A DNA stretch of 64,000 nt from Aphis gossypii (lineage: Eukaryota > Arthropoda > Insecta > Hemiptera > Aphididae). The DNA lies in the NCBI RefSeq assembly GCF_020184175.1, contig NC_065533.1, forward strand, positions 58,132,351-58,196,350, written 5' to 3'. Shown here piece after piece: positions 45,114-57,046 of the stretch (position 1 is its first letter; every line of letters starts with the position of its first letter). Both the position numbers and the translations under genes were made by a program. A model generated the notes under the pieces. The model did no database searches. It saw only the letters and a list, made by a program, of their open reading frames with translations, and was not told where the DNA came from.

Positions 45114-47040
45114 TATTGATCCATTATAAAATTATGTGCTAATCCTCTTAAGTACTCGGTGGCTTGACGGTTTCTATAATTTTGTACCAGGTGCAAAATG
45201 CGGTTTCCAGCATCAACAAATTTCCTTTTTGAAGGAGGTGGTTGATTACCTGCCACAAGAAATTCATAATAGATATCTCTCTCTGCTTGCACCTTTCTGA
45301 GTTCTATTATGAATTTCCAAATTGTAGGATTGGACATGCTGAGCTGTGCTTGGAGTCTCCTATGAGATGCTTCATCAATATTATTCGTTTTCTGTTACCA
45401 CAGATGACCAATTCAAAAACATAAAAAATAATAATAATTAACAACAATGATTTGTAAGTACTTAAAATTATTTATAATTTAAAATGTATCTCTATTAATA
45501 TGTTCATAGTGAGTTAAATATATTTAATAACATAGAGTATAGAAAAGTAAAATAAATAATAATACTCGTCCTGTATAAATTAGTATTCGTTATTAACTAA
45601 AGTAGAGTTATTAATTATGTTTTAATTTTTAATGAATAATTTATTGGATGTCATAAACTTGTATTAAAATAATATGAATTTAAATATTACATAATATATT
45701 ATATATGTAACTATTATCTATTAATTTATATCATTATAATTATTATAGGTACCTAGTTAACTAATTAAAGAAAAATAATTTTGTTGTGATTATTTTTAGA
45801 TTATGTGGGTTATTGATTTTTTTTACTTGATATTAAACATAGACAACTAAACTAAGAAGTACATGAAATAAAAGAACTTTAATACTCATGATTTGTTTAC
45901 ATTATTAAAAAAAAGAAAGGATTCGAATATGTAACATACCATTTGTTCTGCTAAGACTCGATTATATAGATTCCAAGTAGGAATAGGAAAAGCTGGTATT
46001 CTTCTAACACCTTCCCTTCTCAGCATTCCAATATAATACGATTCTAGCTAATCGAGGATTGGCTGTAATTATGGAAATACTGCTTCTATTTCTATACTTA
46101 GAATTTCAAAATAAGCAGCTACATCTTCTGGCGGGAAAAATACCAATGCCGTTATCATTCGAGCATATTAATTGAAATCGGGATTATTTCTGTAGTCTCT
46201 AAATGGAGTAATATTAAAACATATCAATTTAGGTATTGTATATTAAATTATTAAGCATATCTTATTTTCATATTTAATTATTCAAAAGTGGTTTATGTAT
46301 TAATTCAGAGGCATATTTAGACATTTTTTTGTGAGCAGCTGAGGTATATTTAATTACCTATATAGAACTTCTACTATTTACATATGATAGGACATAATAA
46401 GCAGACTTAATAAATATTTCTTGGATTTCCTGGGGGGGGGGGCTGAAACCCACCAGCCCCCCATAAATACACCCCTGTATTAACTTGGTGGGTATTAAAA
46501 CAAGAACCAACATTTCATTTGTTTTTTAATACATATATATTATGTAATAATATAATATATATTTTATTTATTTAACTTATTAAATTTCAATTCTATTATT
46601 TTATGAATCAAATTTTATGATTTAAAAGCATTGTTCTTACTTATATTTACCAAATAATTTAAGCCCTAACATTTATTTATCATAATATTCTATTCCATTT
46701 AAATTAACTAATAATTTAACTTACGCCATTAATCCTACAGCTCCAACTTGTTTTTTCATGTTCTGTAGGAGATGAAAAAAACATCCTCGGATTTAAATTT
46801 CAGGAAACTCGGTCCTGAACGTGTTATGGATAGCAATCTTAAAATCTACAGAAATGCTTCCGGCAATTATCCCTGGAGCTAGATTTTTAATTTCTATTAA
46901 AAGTCTATTGTATGTTGCCTGGTTTTTATTTGGCATATATACATGGATGAATACCACCGTTGCAAGTACGTAGTATTACAAATACTTGTGTAAAAAGAAT
47001 TGGGGCGATCTTGAATTTTCCGTCCACAAACCACTCATTG
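45114..47040 (-). pseudogene. MULE-family transposase pseudogene
   Basis: Exons on the minus strand: about 46725-47040, 45940-46202 and 45114-45391. The first has NEWFVDGKFKIAP, the first catalytic Asp, a frame break near 46945, then SVDFKIAIHN, the second Asp, and GCFFHLLQNMKKQVGAVGL. The second reads RDYRNNPDFN, a stop, then ARMITALVFFPPEDVAAYFE and FPIPTWNLYN. The third has SNPTIWKFIIEL and ends at 45114. This is the order of the MULE domain proteins often coupled to FLYWCH fingers. There are several stops; the N-terminus is cut at the palindromic repeat near 47045. Its second intron (46203-46724) holds a MITE. Confidence 0.87.
46306..46477. mobile_element. hAT-type MITE, 172 bp
   Basis: Ends are CAGAGGCATATTTAG and, inverted, CAGGGGTGTATTTAT. 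Flanks TATTAATT and TATTAACT form an 8-bp duplication with one change. Contains a run of 11 G. The CAG start and 8-bp duplication fit hAT. Confidence 0.8.
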
Positions 47041-47060
47041 CTTGTCGCAAGTATCTAATC

Positions 47061-47213
47061 CTCGGCGCCGTCGCTACGCTCCGCACAAATCGAAAATATC
47101 CCTCGACTTGCTATGCAACGCCACCTCAAGTAAGTCACAGGATAATCAGGTGGCGTTGCATAGCAAGTCGAGGGATATTTTCGATTTGTGCGGAGCGTAG
47201 CGACGGCGCCGAG
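47061..47213. repeat. Perfect palindrome, 66-bp arms
   Basis: 47061-47126 and 47148-47213 are exact inverted copies, with a 21-bp spacer. Arms are GC-rich (CTCGGCGCCGTCGCTACGCT outermost). A single-arm relative is at 41750-41880, so this looks like two head-to-head copies of a mobile or satellite unit. Confidence 0.95.
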
Positions 47214-47465
47214 TGCCGAAACACGCATGTGTAGTCATTGGTAGTGAATAAACGGAAAAGGTCCCAATAATTTTATGAATTTTTAATTTAAAAATTATTT
47301 GAAAATTTTAGAGATTTTAACATATTTCGTAAACATTTGAACTTAAAATGCTTATTAAAAAAAATTGTGACTAACGATTGTTGATTTTTTTTTACTACGA
47401 TAAGTACAACTTATAATAAACCTTCTATTAAATTTTAAAGGGTTTTTTTGAATGCTAATATTTTT

Positions 47466-48133
47466 TGTTCGAGCACGGACGCGACGTATTTTATCACAGC
47501 GCCGTGTCGGACGGGGAAGCTTCGCGATAAAGTTGCTTTCCCCCCCCCCCCCCCTTGCCATCCATCACTGGATTGCTGGCCTTTGGCTACCTATCGCGGG
47601 CCAAAGCCGTTTGTGTCTTCGCCAAGCGGTCGAGCTTGACGCATCGTCGCGTCCGCTCGCCGCCTTGCGCTGTGTTCGCACCTGCAAACCGCGTGGGCAG
47701 ACTGCGGACACTTGTTTTGTCTACCTCGCGATCGTCGAGTACGCGCTGTGACTGTTGTCACCAGAGGTGCGCCCTAACCTCGTATATTGCCGGATGTACC
47801 ATTGTGGGTACGGGTCCAGCGTTTTAATGTCCAGGAGTCACACGAGTCGCGCAGTGCAGCTTCACGGGTGTATCAGTCCGCACGTTCATGGCCGTGTTCT
47901 TTTGAGGTGCCGTTATTATTGTATTATATTTTTAATTATATTAATTTTTTGTCATACTATTATATATACCATTGCGGGGACGCCCGTATCATAACGGTTA
48001 TTAGTGTAAATATTATACTTCAGTTATTATCATTATTATTGTAATATATATTGGGTACTCTTCCCTATTCCCTTCACCCCGCGAGTCGTTGCCGCCAACC
48101 GCAGTATTCGTAGGAGCGGCTTCGGCGCAAACA
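47466..48133. mobile_element. GC-rich block, possible solo LTR
   Basis: About 668 bp, far more GC-rich than its surroundings at 47470-47900. It starts TGTTCGAGCACGG and ends GGCGCAAACA (TG...CA); flanks are T runs, so the duplication cannot be judged. It includes a 14-base C run at 47541. Six-frame ORFs across it overlap each other and share no known motif. Confidence 0.4.
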
Positions 48134-49062
48134 TTTTTTTATCGGCATTTCAAATAAAAAGACTTAGAAAAATTGAAAATTTAATCGTAAATAAATAACG
48201 CTAATATAAAGACTTGATGAAAATTTCAAGTATTTACAATTATTCGTTTTTGAGTTACTGCAAAACAAAAAAATCGATTTTGTCGAAAAACTAATTATGC
48301 GTAAAATTTTCCATTTTTCCATTAATTTTTAGAGTTTTTCGTGACGCTTTTGAAAACTACTGGACATTTTGAATCACCAAAGTATAATTAAGATTCATTT
48401 TAATTTTTAATTTTCTGTTGAAGTAGTATATAGTTATTTCTATACATAATTTATGGTATCGAGTGATATTGAGTAGGTCAATTTCGTTACTACAAGATCA
48501 TAGGTTAGAAATATGGTTAGGTGTTAAGTTAAAATTCAATGATTAATCATTGTATACAAAAACCATTCTTTTTTTTTCAACTCATTAATATTCACGGTAA
48601 CGGTATGTAAGTAAGTAGGTAGAATTAATATTTGAAACTAGCAACTGCTCATCAATTTTGCACGTTGATTTAGTTTTTTATTACTAGTACTGGTAATATA
48701 TATTACATATATAATATATATTGCAGAGATTCCATATTAATACTCGTATAATACAAATACAAATCTCGTGTATGTAGCGTACACATTTAGATATACCTAA
48801 TGAATTTGAATACAGACAGTGGGTTAATTATAAGGGTACCTATATAACGTTGTTGGTGATTCATTCAGAAATAACTATAAATTAACAGGTAATCGTAGTA
48901 TTAGTATATTTCTGCTAAATTATTGTAAAAAACAAAATTTTTGAAGAAAAAATTGGAGAACTATCAAAATCAACAGATGTAAAAAGTAGTGGTTTCAAGC
49001 CTCAATGTCATGTAGGTATCACTTAGTATTTTTCAGATGGACCACTGTTATAAATCTGACAG
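48134..49062. other. AT-rich non-coding stretch
   Basis: No gene recognised. Confidence 0.5.
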
Positions 49063-49165
49063 TGAATAAACGGCGGACAAACGATGGCGGTGAAAAAAAC
49101 GGCGGCTAAATAAACGGCAGCGAAATAAACGGTGGCGAAATAAACGGCGGCGAAACGGTAGTAGC
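49063..49165. repeat. Minisatellite, 15-bp unit
   Basis: About six imperfect copies of AAATAAACGGCGGCG. A further TGAATAAACGG is near 47249. Confidence 0.85.
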
Positions 49166-49201
49166 GAATAGTATGACGGCAAAACGAACTAGACCCGCAT
49201 A

Positions 49202-49415
49202 ACTATAGTCGGGTGAATGAAAAGTGGCCGCTGGCAATATGATAGGAACCTTTTTTTTTCGATAAGCCATGGGTTCTGATGCTTCAAAGTGAATCACGCA
49301 AATCACGATTGATAACAACATTGCATTATGATTAATAATTCAAAATGCGCTCGCTTTTTTCAATAATTTTGCGGTACAATACGAACCAATAGTCTGATAA
49401 CGAATATGTGATAAG
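49202..49415. repeat. Left inverted repeat of the MULE-type element, outer part
   Basis: Matches the inverse of 63846-63959 (for example GGGTGAATGAAAAGTGGCCG and TAGTCTGATAACGAATATGT) but carries about 160 extra bases at 49250-49380. Cut at GTGATAAG by a hAT element. Confidence 0.85.
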
Positions 49416-49429
49416 TAGAGTTAGGATGT

Positions 49430-49535
49430 TGATGACCTAAAAAACACACAAAAATGCCCTAAAAAAAATGCAAAAAAGCCCTAAAAAAAGTGCGAAAATG
49501 CCCTAAAAACTTCAAAAAAATGACCTTAAAAATTA
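49430..49535. repeat. Subterminal repeats of hAT element 1
   Basis: Five or so copies of ATGCCCTAAAAA-type motifs. A similar set lies at 56760-56900 near the other end. hAT transposases bind such subterminal motifs. Confidence 0.7.
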
Positions 49536-50110
49536 TCTAAAATACTAATTAAGTAAGTGAAAAAACTTATTTATAAATAATAATTTTTATTAGAGATATG
49601 GATATAAATAAATTTCAATATTAAAAATAAATTAAAAAGTAAAATATAAATAAAAAAAAATTATATTAAAAATATTTTCATTATTAGTGTTGGGATGTTG
49701 ATGTTATAATAATATTCATATTGCATTGTTGCATTGTACAATTAATATGTGTCTGATGTTATCAAACAAAAGATGACGACGTCGATCAGTTAATAAATTT
49801 TTGTATGATGAAAAACTTCTTTCAACATCAACGGACGTTATGGGTGCATACTTGAAGTAGGTCATGTCATCAGTAGGTAAATCTTCTGGAATATCTTCTC
49901 CTCTTGCGCTTTTTCCATCTAGCATTGCTAGATGTTAGTTACAATTTTAAATCCATTATTCTTTAAAATGATATTCTCCATTTTGGTTGCTATTGTTTGT
50001 CCGATTTTATTTGGAGCTTTTTGGATTAAAGACTCAATTTTTTTTATGCATTTAGTTGACTCTGATAATAACATCCCAGACGTCTCTAACTGAGTTATTT
50101 CCGAAGGTAT

Positions 50111-50157
50111 AAATCCAAAGTTAGATTTTTAATAAATTAAATTTGTTTCCAAACTTG
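50111..50157. repeat. 47-bp segment copied to 56705-56750
   Basis: AAATCCAAAGTTAGATTTTT onward recurs in direct orientation at 56705-56750 with one base deleted, inside the same hAT element but outside its gene. Confidence 0.9.
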
Positions 50158-53100
50158 AGTTTAACACTTGTTCTATTGCGTCTTTAATTGCGACTGAATC
50201 ATTTTTGTCTAATTCCAGAATCACTTTTTTTATATCAGATAAATGCTCACAATAATAATTTGCTGCATTTATCCATGTTCCCCAGCGCGTGAGTACGGGT
50301 TCAGGTGGCAAAGGAATTCCGGGAGCAATAGTTTTAAAAATTTCTACTCGATATGGCGCTCTCAGAAATACTTTTTTAACATTTGATATAAGTTTATTTA
50401 TATCTTGAAAATTTGTCCTAATTTCTTCAGTCACTCTATGAACCGCATGTGCCATGCAAGTTACGTGTATCATTTTGGAATATAGGCAGTGGCGCCGAAT
50501 GCAATTGAAACTGGCAGTTCAAATAATTTGCTTGACCCACCCACTCTTTCCAAATTACCACCTATCGATAAGTTGTTTTTTTTTTTTTAAAGAATAGCTA
50601 TAAATAAATACACCATTTAAAATAAAAAAATCAGTATCAATAATAACTGTTCATATTATTGTAAATGGATTTTGAAAATAGACTGTTTTGAGCAGATTTG
50701 TATATATATTAAAATAAACACTGTTTAATATACATTTGATGAAATAGAATAAAGTGATGTTAAAAAAACAAACTTTTATATATTTATTTGCATTGAACAA
50801 TGTACAAACTTACAAATATATAAAAAAAAAATTATGTACATATATATATTTTATAATAATTTAGAAGATAGGACAGATGATAGACTTGCAAATTTATCAA
50901 TGACATCAGAATTATTTATTGAAAGATTTTCACAAGATATTAACATTAAGTTTTCAAGTCTGCCTTGTAAGATTGTGCTACGTAGACGATTTTTTACAAT
51001 TTTAAGTTTTGAAAAGGTACGTTCAGGTGAGGCACTTGTAACGGGCAATGTTGTTGCTATATGAAGTGCTGTATAAAGAGTTGGAAAAACTTCTTTTAAC
51101 CCAGAAATATGGCATAATTTTAATAAGTCTAGTAAACTTCCTAAATTAATATTTTCATTATTGAAGACAATTCTGTCATTAGAATCTGAATCATCTGTTT
51201 GTGTATTTTCACCAACATCCGACATATTATCTTTATCACAAACTTTCTCACTATAATTATTGTGAATATTTTTGGGTAAATTCATGATGTTAGAAAATTC
51301 AGAAAAATAATTGGCAAATTGCACATATTCTTTTTTTAACTCATCAAGTTGTACAAATTTTGAGTATATTTCACAAAATGAATTAAAAGCATCCTTCGGT
51401 AAAGCAGAGTTTGTACATTTTACTTCATTTAATCGTTTAGTAGAAAAAAGAGAAATATCTTTTAATAAATTTTGAGATTTAGAAGTAAATCTGTCATTAA
51501 TAGCAGTAATAATTGTGTCTAAACAAACAAAGTATGTTTTAATTTTAAATTCATATTTAGGATCGGTAATAGGGTTATCTTCAATTTGTTCACTCGGTAA
51601 TCGTTTTTTCTTTCTTGAACGATGAATGGGTAAAGGCGAGAACTCCATATCTGATTTTTCAATGTAAATTTCACTTTTTTTACAAAGTTCTGTATATGCA
51701 TTGTCTGTTCGCAATTCTTTTATTTTATCAGTTACTAAGTGTAAACTTTTTATGGTACCTAATAAATCAATATTAATTGATTGTAGTATTCTGGTTAAAG
51801 GATCCACAATACAGAAAATATTAGTATATAAAAATGCAGTAAGAATAAATCGTTCAGAAAGAAAATATTCAATTAAACCGGTTGCTTTTGCTCCACTTTT
51901 AAAATCTGCACATCCTTCATCTTGCTGAATTTTTATTAAGGTATCTATCATAGCATTAAATGTTACAATTGCTGTATTTAATGCAGATGAGAGTGAAAAC
52001 CAACGTGTAGTTTCAACACGTTTTAGTCGATGGACTCGTTGTTTTGGATAATGTTTTTTTTGCGCATTATCAAACCAAGAAACTCGTTTTTTGCTACTTG
52101 AAATAAATGCGTATAAAGATTCCAAATTGCCAAATAAGTCAACTGCATTTTGCGAACTGCTAGATCCCTGAACAACTATTAAGCTCAAACGATGTGCATA
52201 ACACCATGTGTATGTAGCAGCAGGATTTTCTGCACACACAAGCGCTTGAAGTCCCGCATACTCTCCACGCATGTTGGCTGCACCGTCATAGCTTTGTGTC
52301 CTACTAAAAACCGTCTCCAATTCAGTCCATTTTCAGCACAGATTTCTTGGAACATAGTAAAAAGATTTATTCCAGATGTTATAGATGATTCTTTCAAAGC
52401 TAAAAGACGTTCATTAATTACTGGTATTGCTTTTTCAAAATTAACATAGCGAATAATAAATGCTAATTGCTCCTTTTTGGAAACATCAAAGGTAGTATCA
52501 ATAGAAACACTAAAAAACCGAGACTCACTTAACTGTTTATTGATAACTAATTTGATACATGAAGCCACAGAATCGATTAGCTGATTTTGTCTCTGCCAAG
52601 ACAAAAAATTTACTTCTTTTCTTCCTTTATTTTTTATTTTTTCAATATGTATAGCCAATGAAGGTGACCATTTGCTAATTAATTCTGCTAGGTCCTTAAA
52701 ATTGCCTTTATTAGCCTCAGACCAATTTTCACGGTGACCTCTAAATGAAAGAGAATGTTTTCCAAGAAACTGTGTAATTTCTACTAATGTATTCACTACA
52801 TCTCTATTAATGGCCACTTCTTCTCTTTTTTTCCCCTCTAATGATGGTAAAATTGCCACAGAGTTCTGTTTTAACTTAACAATTATTGACGCATTAATAT
52901 GACAACTTGATTTCTCATGCAAACCAATATCTCCAAGTCTGTTCCAACCTTGAAAACCATCTTCTATCCAACTTTTTTGTGCATATTTATCACCAAAAAA
53001 CATACAGTATAAGCAAAATAATCGATTTCTTGAGATGGAGTACGACAACCAATTTCGATGTACACGATCATCACCAGTAAGTTTCCTCCAGTAATTATCT

Positions 53101-53309
53101 TCAGTAAAGCGATGACCATATTTTTGAGGGAAATTGTTTCCTGGTAGCTCGTTTTTTTTTGGCTGGAATGGACCTTTAGAAATCAGCGCCAATTTTTCGA
53201 CCAGGGATAACTTTTTCTTAACAAATGTAATTGGATCACAATTGCTCAAGTCTAAAGAGAGAGATAAAAATATATAATTTCATCAATTTATATGTAAGGT
53301 AATGTTACA

Positions 53310-53880
53310 AAATAGTAATTTAATAATGACTAAACAGTAAAATCTCAATATTAAAATCAATAGAATATCATTGTTATATTTACCTATAGAGGAATTCTCA
53401 ATACTAAATGTTGTATCACTGTTTACATTTTGATCTTTTGTACAAAATTTTGGTTCACCCAATAATTCACAGTCTTGATTTTCAACTGAAAGTAAAACAA
53501 AATTGTTGTTTAATAATGACTATAAACAGTAAAATTTCAATATTAAAATCAATAGAATATCATTGTTATATTTACCTATAGAGGAATTCTCAATACTAAA
53601 TGTTGTATCACTGTTTACATTTTGATCTTTTGTACAAAATTTTGGTTCACCCAATAATTCACAGTCTTGATTTTCAACTGAAAGTAAAACAAAATTGTTG
53701 TTTAATAATGACTATAAACAGTAAAATTTCAATATTAAAATCAATAGAATATCATTGTTATATTTACCTATAGAGGAATTCTCAATACTAATGTTGTATC
53801 ACTGTTACTGTTTACATTTTGATCTTTTGTACAAAATTTTGGTTCACCCAATAATTCACAATCTTGATTTTCTATAATAT
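53310..53880 (-). repeat. Small coding exon in three tandem copies, period 192 bp
   Basis: Repeat starts at equivalent points 53381, 53573 and 53765. Each unit contains AG acceptor, a 102-nt exon (ENQDCELLGEPKFCTKDQ...) and a GTAAAT donor. 102 nt is 34 codons, so extra copies keep the frame. The copy at 53765 has lost one base and gained six, so it is out of frame. Confidence 0.93.
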
Positions 53881-54895
53881 TAGGTATAGTTATTTTATAT
53901 ACTTAATATCAAAAAAAAAAAAAAAAAAAATTAAAATAAACATGCCACTGATTCAACTTTATCTTCTAAGGACTCTTTTTTCTCACCATCATTATTAACT
54001 AATAAGTTTTTTTCATCATTAAAATTTACAAAGCTTGTTATATCATCAGGAATTACAAATATCTTATAAATATAAATAATGTGTATAGGGTATAAATTAC
54101 TAATAACTAATTAATATTTTACTAAAGTAAAATAGCTTGATTGCAATATCATATTTATATAATTACTAAGGCTCGAGACTTCTAGGAGTGCATTTTTTTT
54201 TTTAAATAATTATTAAAAATATTTATATATATAATTAATTAAATTTTGTATTATATTATTATCTGTTAAATATTATGTATGTAATAGTGTATTATTATTA
54301 ATTAATAATGTCATATAAATGTCAAGGACTTTTCTCGTTTACTATTGTCTATTATAATAAATAAATAAATTCATTAATTAATTAATCAGTACAATCAAAT
54401 TGATTTATATATATCATATCTACAAATATAATTATAATTTATTACAATTATACTTTTTTAAATGCATATTTTAATAGCATATTTAGTGGTTCTTTAGGGG
54501 ATATTTTAAGGTTTTATAGGGTATGAAGTCTTTAGCCCTAATTATTACCTATATATAATCAACAACAATAGCTATCAAAATTTTATCCATATAAAGCCAA
54601 GGAAGAACTTTCACATAGTAGGATAGTGATGGATAAATTGAAATTAAAAGTAGGTATAGGTATAGGTAATAAGTAAAATGTAAAATTATTTAAATAAATA
54701 ACTGGTAATGATTATAGATTAATGATTATACACTAATTTATGCAAAAAAAACTATGTTCGATATATTTAGTATTATTTATTTTTAAAGTAATAAATCACT
54801 AACATTGTAGGTATTAAAGTTTCAGTTCTTTAAACGAAAAAATACGTATTTTATAAATTAAGAAATAATATATTTATAAATAAATTACTTACCAT
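53881..54895. other. Intron DNA of hAT element 2
   Basis: AT-rich. A short coding-like stretch near 53940-54070 (IPDDITSFVNFNDEKNLL) may be another linker exon; it ends in a stop. Confidence 0.45.
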
Positions 54896-55082
54896 GTGCT
54901 TCTTCTATAATTTGTTGATCCAATTTAATTTTCTTTTTTTCGATTCCAATGAAAAATGATTTAATATCAGAGCTGTTTCTTTTTGATATTCGTATTTTAC
55001 ATGAATTAACGTGTCTATTCCAATTCACACTATTCATGGAATTACTTAGTTTTCCACATTCACATTTAATAATAGTACTCAT

Positions 55083-55640
55083 ACTTATTATTTTATAAAA
55101 TATAATATAAAAACTTTAATTAAAAAGTTGAACTGTTGAAGTAAACCAAAATTACGAGGAGTAACAACTGGTAAGTAGCATGCGTGCAATACTCGAAAAA
55201 ACACATACAAATAAATATAAATTCGCTAAGTGATTAAAATGGAAAGATTCAAAGATATAACAATTCATATGATATTTTATACTCTGTCTCTGTCTACCGA
55301 TAGTTATTAGGTTCGGCTGGACTGCTGAGCATGTTCCGTTGGAAATTCCCACTACGACTACGCAACATAAGTAGGATAACCGATAAGAAATGTGGTGGTT
55401 ATTACTTTATTTTAATAAGAATTTAACACACACACAAACAGCTGAACATACACTACTGTCATAATGTTGAATGAAATATTGCCTATATTATGTTCCTTAA
55501 TAAATTGTACTTATTAAAATATCTATGGGTCGAACTATAATTTAATAAGTTCATAGTATTCATACCTAATCAGTATCACGCTACTGCACCCACATACCTA
55601 TAACCTACTTACCCACCCACCCAATTTTCAAGGTAGTTCA
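55083..55640. other. 5' region of hAT element 2
   Basis: Upstream of the finger exon; includes the right terminal region. No other gene. Confidence 0.5.
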
Positions 55641-57046
55641 ATTGAACTACCCTAAGTACGTGTTCGGCGCCACTGAATATAGGTTTTGTATAACTTTTCC
55701 TGCTTTTACCATGTATGGAGCTGCGTCAGATAAAAAAAGTAAAACGTTGTCATGTTTAATACCAAGAGGCCATAGTATAAACATAGATTTATCAAACATT
55801 TTGGCGATTGTTGAATTATTTGCTTTTTCCAAAACGTCGGTATGCAGCAAAAATATTTTTCCAGCGTTTTCTAATTCCAAAGTCCCAATAATGACATTTA
55901 CCACGTATCGCCCTTCAACATCTGTTGTTTCGTCCATGCTGACCCAATTTTTTTTATTTCCAACGTAGTCTCGAATTTTTTGCATTGTATCATTGTAACA
56001 TAATTCAACATAATTCTTACGTAAAGTTGACTCATCTGGGATATCAACTTTAATATATTTTTCTAAAAATTTTCGAAAGTGTTCGTTGTTTAATTTATTA
56101 AGCGGAATATTAGCTAATAATAATGTTTGACATAGTTCCAAATTAAATGACGTTTTTTTTGATGTAATACTTGTATCAGTCAGCAATAATTGAGTTTTTG
56201 GTTTTTCGCTTTCTTTTTGTCGCTCTACTCCCCGAGTATGTTTTTCTCGACTTATGTGTTGTTCTACAGTAAATCGTTTCAATGCTGAGACTTAAACATT
56301 ACACACTTTACAAAATAACACTTCACCATCACTAGAAAAAATATTGTTCCCGTATTCATTAACATAACTGTGTAAACGGCTACTTACAGACGATTTTGCT
56401 TTCGGCATGTTTAAAATCGTATAAAATTGAAAAATATCGGTTAAATGGTGACGGTGAATGCCGAAACACTACTGACAATAGTTCCTTTTACTGCAATTAT
56501 AAGCACGTCAATCAATAGGTCTAATGTCTATGTCAATTTAATCTTGTTTATCGGATTTATTCCATACAATTATAATATAAACACTCGATAAGCGTGTATG
56601 ATCCACGTATGTCTGAAAGAGCACTCGTTTCATCAATATATAACACTCAAAGAGTAAATCTTATCGGAACGCGATAAAATGATATAAATTTTTACTAATA
56701 GTCCAAATCCAAAGTTAGATTTTAATAAATTAAATTTGTTTCCAAACTTGGATGTAACATTTGCCCTAAAATCTATAATTTGTGAAAAAATGCCCCACAT
56801 TGTATAAAAAGTACGAAAAATGCCCTAAAAGATGAAAAAATGACTTGAAAATGTTGATAATTGACGTTAAAAAACAAAAAAAATGCATTTATAGCTAAAA
56901 ATGCATAAAATGCAAAAAAATGCAAAATAAAATTAGAATATTCTGCATCAAGGGAGCATGAAACAAATTTTTAGCTAGGATAGCATTGTACAGAATAAAA
57001 GGAAAAAAAATGCAAAAGTCATCAACATCCTAACTCTAGTGATAAG

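Larger units (their letters stand above)
50851..55082 (-). pseudogene. hAT transposase, TTF/ZMYM type, one main frameshift
   Basis: Exon 54896-55082 encodes a Cys/His finger (KCECGKLSNSMNSVNWNRHV). Small linker exons follow, including the triplicated one at 53310-53880. The main exon (from 53250) has a TTF-type finger HRNWLSYSIS...FCLYCMFFG, a DUF4371-like part with FSVSIDTTFD, then a shift near 52320 into TQSYDGAANMRGEYAG, CYAHRLSLIV, VETTRWFSLSSA and the dimerisation tail TLPVTSASPERTFSKLKIVK. Only this shift, and lesions in one copy of the small exon, spoil it. ZMYM6-like and related host genes come from this family. It could only make a truncated product as read. Confidence 0.9.
50487..55675 (-). 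mobile_element. hAT element 2 (ZMYM/DUF4371 type), nested
   Basis: Terminal inverted repeats start CAGTGGCGCCGAA on both sides and include a TTCAATTGAACT-type inner stretch on the right. A perfect 8-bp duplication AATATAGG (50479-50486, 55676-55683). Removing the element restores LYSKMIHVTC in the host transposase. It carries one nearly intact multi-exon transposase. Confidence 0.96.
49716..56408 (-). pseudogene. hAT transposase (BED-like N-terminus), pseudogene
   Basis: ATG at 56408 reads MPKAKSSVSSRLHSYVNEYG and FCKVC, a zinc finger start like CGBP1-type proteins, then a TAA at 56292-56294. The long open part (56282 down to the insertion) has VEQHISREKHTRG and WVSMDETTDVEGRYVVNVI, the first catalytic Asp region. 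After the nested element the frame resumes exactly with HVTCMAHAVHRV and LTRWGTWINAANYY. The dimerisation tail YFKYAPITSVDVERSFSSYK ends near 49716. There are further frame breaks at 50129-49925. Dead through its own stops and the insertion. Confidence 0.9.
49416..57038 (-). mobile_element. hAT element 1 (outer), itself interrupted
   Basis: Terminal inverted repeats TAGAGTTAGGATGTTGATGA (left) and its inverse on the right, with a perfect 8-bp duplication GTGATAAG (49408-49415 and 57039-57046). Both subterminal regions are full of AAAATGCCCTAAAA-like repeats. It carries one minus-strand transposase pseudogene split by a second hAT (50487-55675). Own length is about 2.4 kb. Confidence 0.95.

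Noticed and set aside
47355..48044. Seven overlapping ORFs in the GC-rich block
   Set aside because: Overlap in all frames because stop codons are rare in GC-rich DNA; no shared motif or splice logic.
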